The notes under the pieces are model-generated. The model was not told the DNA's origin and did no database searches. It saw only the letters and a program-made list of their open reading frames with translations. Position numbers and translations under genes: made by a program. From Halorubrum trapanicum (lineage in GTDB: Archaea; Halobacteriota; Halobacteria; Halobacteriales; Haloferacaceae), in the NCBI RefSeq assembly GCF_017873555.1, contig NZ_JAGGKE010000003.1, positions 124,001 through 188,000 of the forward strand: 64,000 bases of DNA. Direction: 5' to 3'. Positions 8,889 through 15,943 of the stretch are shown here, piece by piece; within the stretch, counting starts at the first letter, position 1, and each line of letters begins with the position of its first letter.

Positions 8889-9223
8889 AGCTCTCGGCCG
8901 CGCATGGCGTCCGGGTCCGGATGCTCCGTCCCCGCGGCGAAGGCGGCGTACGGCGTCGCCTTCGCGGACCGATCCGCGTAGGCCGCGGCGGCCTCCCGCA
9001 CCGGCTCGTCGACGGCGACGAACTCGTTGAACGGCTCGGTGCGTTCTATCTGGACGTCCCCGCCGTGTGATTCCCGCAGCCGCAGCGCGAGGAACGCGGC
9101 GTACACCGTCTCGTCGAGCAGCGCGGCCCGCCCGAACCGGCGGGCGACGACCGATTCGTGGCGGCGACACAGGTTTCGGAGGCCGGTTCGGGCGGCCGCC
9201 GAATACGTCACGACCAACAACAC
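8885..9223 (-). CDS. Haloarchaeal conserved small protein near mcm
   Basis: 112 residues, basic N-terminus (TGLRNLCRRHESVVARRFGR) and conserved ERTEPFNEFV and TPYAAFAAGTEHPDP segments. I recognise this pattern as conserved in haloarchaeal genomes but know of no function. It probably starts at GTG 9223; a minus-strand AATAAATTC at 9247-9255, about 27 nt upstream, is a plausible TATA box. It overlaps the next gene by 4 nt. Between it and the 97-residue gene lies an inverted repeat, CGTTCC-N5-GGAACG, at about 9258-9275. Confidence 0.75.
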   Translation of the reverse strand: MLLVVTYSAAARTGLRNLCRRHESVVARRFGRAALLDETVYAAFLALRLRESHGGDVQIERTEPFNEFVAVDEPVREAAAAYADRSAKATPYAAFAAGTEHPDPDAMRGREL

Positions 9224-9329
9224 GGCCGCCGTTGGTCGATTTTGGAATTTATTCGTTCCGAACCGGAACGTTTCAGCCGGCTTCAGCGACCGCGTTCCGG
9301 CCGCGTTCTCTCGATCCAGCGATCAGAAG

Positions 9330-9623
9330 TTAGAACCGCTCGACCTCGAATGCGGGCCGATCGCCGTCGTCCGGATCGGTGTCGCCGTCACTCACCGCGA
9401 GGACGCGCTCGCGTGCGGCCGGCTCGGATGGCGCGACGACCACGGTCCCGTCGACGGGGTCGTCGCCGACGGCCCGGAACACGTCGTCGTCGCCGTCGAA
9501 CTCGGTGGCGTACGTCCGAAGCACGGCCGCGACGCGCCGCTCGGTGGCCGCGAGGTCGGTCTCGCCGTTCTCGAACTCGCGGAGCGCGTCCTCGACGTTC
9601 CGTATCGCGGAAATCCGGTCCAT
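9330..9623 (-). CDS. Haloarchaeal small acidic protein following mcm
   Basis: 97 residues. It has a helical N-terminus (MDRISAIRNVEDALREFENG), a central VLRTYATEF, and a beta-rich C-terminus with GTVVVAPSEPAARERVL. Its ATG (9621-9623) directly abuts the TAG of mcm (9624-9626) with no spacer, so it is almost certainly co-transcribed and possibly coupled to mcm translation. No known domain was recognised. The mcm linkage suggests, without proving, a link to replication or to its regulation. Confidence 0.7.
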   Translation of the reverse strand: MDRISAIRNVEDALREFENGETDLAATERRVAAVLRTYATEFDGDDDVFRAVGDDPVDGTVVVAPSEPAARERVLAVSDGDTDPDDGDRPAFEVERF

Positions 9624-12600
9624 CTACGTCGTCCGCAGGTGGCCCTGCTGGGGTTCGTACACCTCGCCTTTCGTCCGGAGCTTCTCGATCTCCTGTTCGG
9701 CCTTCCCCGGGTCCATCCCGATCTCGCCGGCGCGATCGAGCACCTCGTCGACGGGCGCGCCCTCCTGATACTCCTCTTCGATGTCAGCGATGAGGCCCTT
9801 GATGTTCTTGATGCGGTCGCGCTGGCTCTTCGAGGTGCCCGTCTCGACTACGTCGGCGTCGAACTGCCCCGTCTCCGGGTCGACGCCGATGTCCTTGAGA
9901 CACGACTCGACGATGTCCGTCGCGCGGTCGGCGTCCTCGCGCTCGACGGTGTCCGAGAGCCGGACCCGCGCGCTCGCCTCTGAGAGCCGAACCATCGCCT
10001 CCAGCTTCCGGGCGGTGACCGGCACCGGCGCGTCCTCGTCGGCGCCCTTCGAGCGGAGGTCGACGTAGAACTCCTCGATGAGTTCCTTCGCCTCCTCCGT
10101 CATCGTCGGGTAACAGGAGCGCTTCGCGTGGGCGACGTACTTTCGGAGCAGCTCCGCGTCGATCTCCGGCGCGACCTCCTCGGTCACCTCGGCCACCTGT
10201 TCCGACGTGAACTCCGAGCTCGCCAGCTCCTCGCGCTGGGTGTTGAGCTCGCCGGCGTAGTTCGTCTTGATGATGTGTTGCGCCAGCCGGGAGTCGTGTT
10301 CCGGGTCGGGGCTGTCCGTCACGGTGAAGATGAGGTCGAACCGCGAGATGAGCGCGGGTTCGAGGTCGATCTGTTCGCCGATCGGCTCGTACTGGTCGAA
10401 CCGGCCGTACTTGGGGTTCGCGGCGCCGAGCAGCGAACACCGCGCCTTGAGAGTGGCGTTGATCCCGGCCTTCGAGACCGAGATATTCTGTTGTTCGAGC
10501 CCCTCGTGCATCGCGGAGCGGTCAGAGGAGTTGTGGACGACCAGCCCGTTCGCGACGAAGTTGTGCGTCTCCTCGACGGTCAGGTCGTACACTTTCGGCT
10601 GCCGTCCGTCCTCGATCCGCGCCAGTATCGACCGCAGTTCCGCCTTGACGGCGTCGACCTCTTCCGCGACGGCCTCGCCCAGATCCCCGAGCCGGTCCGT
10701 TTCGACGGCGCCGGACAGCCACCGCGACACGGTCGCCTGAGTCACATCGAGCCGAGACGCCACGTCGGATTGACTGATGCCGTACACGTCGACTGCCGCC
10801 GACAGCTCCGCCCGCGTCTTGCCGACCGGACCGCGATCCAGAAGCTCGCGAGCGCGCTTTTCGGCCGTCTCCCCCGGTCCCTCGATAACGTCTGCGAGAC
10901 GCTGTCGGAGCACCTCGCCGCGGTGTTCGGTCGACTCCGGCGGAACGGTTTCGACGGACTCGACGCGGCGCCACTTCACGTCGCCGCGGACGAACTCTCG
11001 CAGGTCGTCGAGGTCAGTCTCCGTAACCTCGGTGAGGATCTCCCGGAGTCGATCGGTCACCGTCCGGCGGACCTCGTCGCTGTCGCCCCACTCGCGGGAG
11101 ATCCGCTGTTGGGACAACGCGGTTCCGCCCGCGAGTTCGGACTGCGAGACGTGGTACCGACTTCGGAGATCCGCGAGCGTCTCCCACGTCGGTTCCTCGT
11201 CGAGTCGGCGCCGGTCCTCGGTGGCCGTCTCGAGTCTGTCCTCGAACGCCGCGAGCACCCGCCGAGCGCGGTGGAGCGAGACGTTTGCGGTCCCGCTCTC
11301 GAAGTCGTGGTACGTGACCGCGTCGAGTTCGCACTCGCGCTGGTGAAGTCGGAGCGACTCGCGACACCGCGCGAGCACGCTGTCGATCTCGGGGACAACG
11401 TCGAGGATCGTGCGGTTGCCGTCGGCCGAATCGACGACGCGGTCGAGCGCCTCGGCCTTCCGCGTGGCCGTGAACCCGACGTACCGCCGTAACGCCGCGA
11501 GCGACTCCGCGTCGGTCACCGTGAGGTAGTACACGTCGCGGCCGCCGTCTCGTTCGCGGTGCTGGAGCTGGCTCGACACGCCGAACCCTAAGAGGAGGTT
11601 CCGCGTGCCATCCAGCAGATCTCGGCTCGCAGACGCTATCCGAACGTTGCCGGCCGACTCGTCGACGTGCCCCTCGCTGTCGGCGAGCGCGCGGACGAAC
11701 GCGGCCTTCGCCGCGCGGCTTCCGGTCGAAACGGGGGCCGGGAAGCACTTCTCGTCGTACCGGCCGAGGTTCATCCCCGCGTCGAGGACGGCATCGGCGT
11801 GTTCCTTTCCGGTGACGCGGACCGTTTCGGTGCCGTCGTCGCGCTTCTCGCTCGGCGGACGGGTCGGCTCCGCGTCGAACGCCTCGCGCGCCGCGCGCTC
11901 GAAGTCGGCGAGTAGCTCCTCATCGGCGTTGGTGAACCGGACACCGTAGACGCCCTCGCCGCGGTCGTAGTAGACGTTTCCGTCCCCGGAGAGGTATCCG
12001 AGAACGCTCGCCATCGCCGCATCGATTCCGTCGCCGTCGACGGGGGCAGCGTCCGACCGATCTCCGCCGTTCACGGTCGCCGTTCCGCCGTTCGCGGCCG
12101 CCGCGCCGCCGTCAGCCGCCTTCGTCGGGATCTCTCGGGGGACGTACACCCAGTCGCCGTCGTCGAGCGCGGCCGCCTCGCGCTCGACGCGCTCCCCGTC
12201 GTCGAGGACGAAGAACGGGTGATCGGCCGTCGCGGTCAGCGATTCCCCGGTCGCCGTCGTCACCCGGGTCAGCGCCGACGGCGCGTCGTACTCGTGGACC
12301 GCGGAGACCGGCCGCTCGACGAGGTTCCCGTCCTCGTCCATCGACCAGACGTCGAGGTCGACGTCGCGGACGCGGCGGCCGTTCGAGAGTTCCTCGATTT
12401 CGCCGTCCGCGGCGGCCTGTCGCGCGAGCTCGTCGATGCGCTCGACGCGCCCGTCCGCGAGCGAGACCAGCGTGTCGCCGGTGACGCAGTCCATCTTGTC
12501 CAGCTCGTCGACCGCGGCTATCCCCTTGTCCGCGAGGACGAGCGCGCCGGCTTCGAGCGACCACTGCTGGCCGTCGCCGAAGTCGTCTCTTACGGCTGCA

Positions 12601-15269
12601 GCGGTGAGGCCGGCCGCAGAGCTACCTTTACCGGACGTGTAGACGGACCGCGGTGCGATGTTCTCGACGTACGAGATCATCTGGGAGTTATGCGAGACGA
12701 CGCCGTTTCCGAGATACGTATGCGTGTCTGCGACCTCCAGATCGTAGACCCACTCGTAATCCGGATCGACCGATTCGATCGACTCGATCTGGTCCCAGTG
12801 AACGTCGTTCGCACACAGACGATCGAGTTCGGAGACATCTTGGACGACGGATAAGGCCTCATCGAGACGACCCAAAATCACGTCCTTTGCGTCCGCGGTC
12901 TGTCCACCGTCGGGAGCGACATCGTTCCGCTCGTAGTAGCTGATCGCGGTTTGAGAGACGTCCATACCCTCCGAGAGCATCTTCTGAGAGATATTCAGTT
13001 CCTCCCGCAGTGTCTCGACTGCCTGCCAATCGCCGTCCAGCAGCTCTCCGCGCTTCTCGCGAAGCCAGTCCAACCGAGTTTCGAACGTGTCGACAACGGC
13101 TCTCAGACTCGATTTACTCGGGTTTCTGTCGCCACGTTCGTAGTGTTGATACGTCGGACGCGGCAGCCCGATATCGAACTGCGACAGCGCGAGCGCCTCG
13201 CGGATCCGCCGGAGGTCGTCACTCAGTCCGGGAATTACGTCCGTGTTTGTGTTCTCTGGAACGTCGTCGAACGCTTTCGAGGCCGTCGCTTTGCGATCGG
13301 TGACGAACCCGATCTCGTCGACGTATTTGACGAAATCCCGTCCACTGATGCGCAGTCGATAGCTGTCGTTGTGTCGTCTCCGAAGATGGCTCTGGATCCC
13401 GAACGCGAGGAGTAACGTCTGTACTCCGGTCAGCAGTTCTCTGCTCATCGAGGAAACCGTGATCTCGCGTTCTTTGGGTGAGACCGTCCCCTCGCTGTCA
13501 ACGTACGCCTGTAGGAACGGCTTCTTGTTCTCCGGACTCGCCCGTTTGAGACAATCGGGGACGAGTTGATCCTCCGAGTTTTTGAGGATCGCCGGTTCGA
13601 GTTCTCTGAGGAACCGGACGAACTCCAACGAGGAACAGCGGACGATTTCGGCAGTCTCGTGATCCCATTTCTCTAGGCGGGACCACCGAACGCCCAACTC
13701 GCGGAAGCAGTTTTCCACGTCTGTCAGTATCTCTTCGTCGACGTTCGTAACCTCGGTAGCGGCACTCGATCCCGAGAGATAGGTATGACCCTCGGCGATG
13801 ATATAACCGAGGAGTCGTGCCAGAGCGGGATCGATTCGAGTGGGCGGCGTGAACGAATTCGCGTTGTAGGCTTCGACCCGCTGGAACGAAACGTCAAGCG
13901 AATCATCCCAATCCGCATCGATGTTTCCGGGGACAGCAATGAGATCACCTTCCGTCAACTGGTCAGCCCGCCGGGGAGACAACCCTCTGTTCAACTGCTT
14001 GAACAGCGGGTGCGACGGTGTTACCTCCACCTCGCGCCCCGATGCCATCGAAATTCGGTACATCCTATTCGGCGCTTCTCGTTTCCAGACTTTTGTCGCG
14101 GTCCCAGTCTCGACGCCTCCCGATTCCGTTACTGTTTGAACACCGATATTCACCGGCTCGTATACCCCGTCGTCGACCTCTATCGGATCTTCGAGGCTTG
14201 ACTCAACTATCTCTCCGATGGCCCGTTCTGTCCCGTCGGCAAGTGTTATCCTAGTATCGAATTTTTGACACTTTCCCGTACCCGGATCCCCGATCAGGAG
14301 CATGTGGAGGTCGCCGCGGATCCGCGAGCCGTCGGGGAGGTGTTTGGTGACGCCGGAGAACAGCTGGAGGATCATCGCGAGCTTCTCCTCCTCGTAGCCG
14401 TAGATGGCGGGCGCGATGGAGCCGACCATCGCCTCGTAGATGTCGTCGCGCTCGGAGAGCTCGATGATGTCGCGTTTGTCCGCCTCGGTGATGTCCATGT
14501 CCTCGAACTCCTCGTCCTCGATGGAGATGGAGACGCCGTCCATGTACAGGTCGAAGATGGCGGACTTCTCGTTGCCCTGCTCGACCTGCTCGATGTGGAG
14601 GACGCCGACGCAGGTGACGTGGTCGCCGGGACTCACCTCGCCGGTGATGTCGTCGACGATGTCGACGTCGAGCGACTGGGGGGTCTCGCCGCCGCGCAGC
14701 CCCTCTGGCGACTCCTGGATGCGGAGCTTCTGGGAGTCGACGAACTCGGACTGGTCGAAGTTGACGCGGAACGGACCCTGTCGCTCGCAGCCCTGACACT
14801 CGTGGGGTTCCTGGAAGCCGCCGTCGGACTGCGGGATGTACGTCATCGTGCCGCAGCGCTGGCACTCGAAGGCGGCCTCGGTCACCTTCGGGCGCACGTC
14901 GGTCGCCTTCCGGACGATGCCCTGAATAGAAACGAGCTTGCCGATGTGGTCGTCGTGGACGCGGATCCCGCGGATGTCGACGCTCTCGGGGAGATCTTCG
15001 ATCCGGACGTGCGCGCGACCGAGACTGACGTCGGCGGGGAGGTCGTAGAGCCGCAGCGCCTCCTCGGCGTACTCGCGCATCTGCTCGGGCTTGTTCAGGA
15101 AGTCCTCGGCGAGGTCGCGGTCGAACTGGAAGAGGTCGTCGTAGGAGACGTACAGCGAGCGCTGCTCGTTGGGGTACCGCTGCGCGAGCTGTCCGATCTC
15201 CTCGCGGTAGTAGTTGCGATAGAACTGAATGAACCGCTCCGTGAGGTCCTGGGTTCCGGCCTGTGCCAT
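9624..15269 (-). CDS. mcm: Replicative DNA helicase MCM, with two inteins
   Basis: The precursor is 1881 residues; removing inteins of 528 and 653 residues leaves a 700-residue MCM, normal for archaea. MCM is the hexameric 3'-5' helicase of the replication fork. The N-domain carries a zinc-binding CQRCGTMTY...CQGC pair. The AAA+ core has the Walker A GDPGTGK-S split by intein 1, Walker B VDELDKMD immediately before intein 2, and the arginine finger ISRFDLIF. The C-terminal winged helix ends in GHLRTT. The ATG at 15269 precedes the conserved TERFIQFYRNYY. Both inteins sit at catalytic motifs, so helicase activity requires splicing. It is first in the minus-strand cluster down to 6470. Confidence 0.97.
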   Translation of the reverse strand: MAQAGTQDLTERFIQFYRNYYREEIGQLAQRYPNEQRSLYVSYDDLFQFDRDLAEDFLNKPEQMREYAEEALRLYDLPADVSLGRAHVRIEDLPESVDIRGIRVHDDHIGKLVSIQGIVRKATDVRPKVTEAAFECQRCGTMTYIPQSDGGFQEPHECQGCERQGPFRVNFDQSEFVDSQKLRIQESPEGLRGGETPQSLDVDIVDDITGEVSPGDHVTCVGVLHIEQVEQGNEKSAIFDLYMDGVSISIEDEEFEDMDITEADKRDIIELSERDDIYEAMVGSIAPAIYGYEEEKLAMILQLFSGVTKHLPDGSRIRGDLHMLLIGDPGTGKCQKFDTRITLADGTERAIGEIVESSLEDPIEVDDGVYEPVNIGVQTVTESGGVETGTATKVWKREAPNRMYRISMASGREVEVTPSHPLFKQLNRGLSPRRADQLTEGDLIAVPGNIDADWDDSLDVSFQRVEAYNANSFTPPTRIDPALARLLGYIIAEGHTYLSGSSAATEVTNVDEEILTDVENCFRELGVRWSRLEKWDHETAEIVRCSSLEFVRFLRELEPAILKNSEDQLVPDCLKRASPENKKPFLQAYVDSEGTVSPKEREITVSSMSRELLTGVQTLLLAFGIQSHLRRRHNDSYRLRISGRDFVKYVDEIGFVTDRKATASKAFDDVPENTNTDVIPGLSDDLRRIREALALSQFDIGLPRPTYQHYERGDRNPSKSSLRAVVDTFETRLDWLREKRGELLDGDWQAVETLREELNISQKMLSEGMDVSQTAISYYERNDVAPDGGQTADAKDVILGRLDEALSVVQDVSELDRLCANDVHWDQIESIESVDPDYEWVYDLEVADTHTYLGNGVVSHNSQMISYVENIAPRSVYTSGKGSSAAGLTAAAVRDDFGDGQQWSLEAGALVLADKGIAAVDELDKMDCVTGDTLVSLADGRVERIDELARQAAADGEIEELSNGRRVRDVDLDVWSMDEDGNLVERPVSAVHEYDAPSALTRVTTATGESLTATADHPFFVLDDGERVEREAAALDDGDWVYVPREIPTKAADGGAAAANGGTATVNGGDRSDAAPVDGDGIDAAMASVLGYLSGDGNVYYDRGEGVYGVRFTNADEELLADFERAAREAFDAEPTRPPSEKRDDGTETVRVTGKEHADAVLDAGMNLGRYDEKCFPAPVSTGSRAAKAAFVRALADSEGHVDESAGNVRIASASRDLLDGTRNLLLGFGVSSQLQHRERDGGRDVYYLTVTDAESLAALRRYVGFTATRKAEALDRVVDSADGNRTILDVVPEIDSVLARCRESLRLHQRECELDAVTYHDFESGTANVSLHRARRVLAAFEDRLETATEDRRRLDEEPTWETLADLRSRYHVSQSELAGGTALSQQRISREWGDSDEVRRTVTDRLREILTEVTETDLDDLREFVRGDVKWRRVESVETVPPESTEHRGEVLRQRLADVIEGPGETAEKRARELLDRGPVGKTRAELSAAVDVYGISQSDVASRLDVTQATVSRWLSGAVETDRLGDLGEAVAEEVDAVKAELRSILARIEDGRQPKVYDLTVEETHNFVANGLVVHNSSDRSAMHEGLEQQNISVSKAGINATLKARCSLLGAANPKYGRFDQYEPIGEQIDLEPALISRFDLIFTVTDSPDPEHDSRLAQHIIKTNYAGELNTQREELASSEFTSEQVAEVTEEVAPEIDAELLRKYVAHAKRSCYPTMTEEAKELIEEFYVDLRSKGADEDAPVPVTARKLEAMVRLSEASARVRLSDTVEREDADRATDIVESCLKDIGVDPETGQFDADVVETGTSKSQRDRIKNIKGLIADIEEEYQEGAPVDEVLDRAGEIGMDPGKAEQEIEKLRTKGEVYEPQQGHLRTT
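10530..12488 (-). mobile_element. Intein 2 of MCM (Walker B site), with an extra HTH insertion
   Basis: 653 codons inserted between DELDKMD and SSDRSAMHEG. Cys1 is in CVTGDTLVSLADG, block B is TATADHPFFV, LAGLIDADG-type blocks are VLGYLSGDGN and FVRALADSEGHV, and block F/G ends VYDLTVEETHNFVANGLVVH with Asn and Ser+1. Two HTH-like segments occupy the same place as in intein 1. A further insertion of about 100 residues, just before VYDLTV, holds a third HTH (ISQSDVASRLDVTQATVSRW). A Gly/Ala/Asn linker lies near residue 130. Composition and codon use match the G+C-rich host, unlike intein 1, implying long residence. Confidence 0.95.
12687..14270 (-). mobile_element. Intein 1 of MCM (Walker A site), with LAGLIDADG endonuclease and HTH modules
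   Basis: 528 codons inserted between GDPGTGK and SQMISYVENI. The splicing blocks are intact: Cys1 (CQKFDTRITLADG), block B VTPSHPLFK, and block F/G ending VYDLEVADTHTYLG...VVSHN with Ser+1. LAGLIDADG-type blocks read LLGYIIAEGH and FLQAYVDSEG, so the homing endonuclease may still be active. Between the nuclease and block F are two Cro/CI-like helix-turn-helix stretches (SQFDIGLPRPTYQHYERG and SQKMLSEGMDVSQTAISYY). The DNA is clearly less G+C-rich than its surroundings and holds two of the window's rare CTAG tetramers, suggesting recent acquisition. Confidence 0.95.
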
Positions 15270-15374
15270 TGCGACGCCACTTCGTCGCCATCACGTATGA
15301 ACCTCCGGTTCGGGGCGGACGTGGTCCGTTGGGCGAGGGGGTAGTCGAGTAGGGCGGGCGGGTCGGTCGCTCGG

Positions 15375-15737
15375 CTATGCGCGTCCGACGAACGTCGCGT
15401 CCGCGGAGGTGCGCCCCTCGTTAAACGAGAGCACCTTCGCGCGGATCACGTCGCCGGGTTCGAGTCCGCCGGGGATGTCCTCGGTGAAGACGACGAACCC
15501 CTCGACCTTCCCGACGGCGACCTCCGAGCCGGAGTGGTGGTCGGTCAGCTCCGTCACGCCGAACTCGTAGGTCTCCCCGATCTCGACGGGCGCGTCGCGC
15601 TCCTGAGCCGCCTCGTGGGCGCGTTTCGACTCGCGCGCCTCGGCGGACGGAGCGCGGAGGCGGCGGACGAGCACGAACAGCGCGAGCAGCGCGACCGCGA
15701 CGGCGAGACCGATCACGACCGGCGACGAGGGGATCAT
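15375..15737 (-). CDS. Membrane-anchored TRAM domain protein
   Basis: 120 residues: an N-terminal membrane segment (PVVIGLAVAVALLALFVLV), a charged helical linker, then a TRAM domain (IGETYEFGVTELTDHHSGSE, EGFVVFTEDIPG, EPGDVIRAKVLSFNEGRTSA). TRAM domains bind RNA; a membrane-tethered copy would be an RNA-binding protein at the cell membrane. The ATG at 15737 is preferred over an upstream GTG at 15761 because the minus-strand GTTTAGG at about 15761-15767 is a TATA candidate at the right distance and would lie inside the longer reading frame. It is downstream of no gene on its strand and upstream of mcm. Confidence 0.8.
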   Translation of the reverse strand: MIPSSPVVIGLAVAVALLALFVLVRRLRAPSAEARESKRAHEAAQERDAPVEIGETYEFGVTELTDHHSGSEVAVGKVEGFVVFTEDIPGGLEPGDVIRAKVLSFNEGRTSADATFVGRA

Positions 15738-15943
15738 ACCCGTGCGGTCGGCCGCGGTCACCTAAACGATGTGGGTCCGCGGCGGCGACGCTCCGACCGC
15801 CGGCCGGGACCGCGAACGCGACCTCGGGACCGACTCGATCCGTCGCGCCCGTATGAGAAACGCCTTTGCCCTCGAAGCCCCCCTCTCGATCCGATGCGAC
15901 ACAGCCGCGGTTCCCGACGACTCGCGCACGGGTGTGGTGTGCC

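Noticed and set aside
9624-15269. A single 1881-residue fusion protein
   Set aside because: Both interruptions have complete intein splicing blocks at MCM catalytic motifs; the mature product is predicted at 700 residues.
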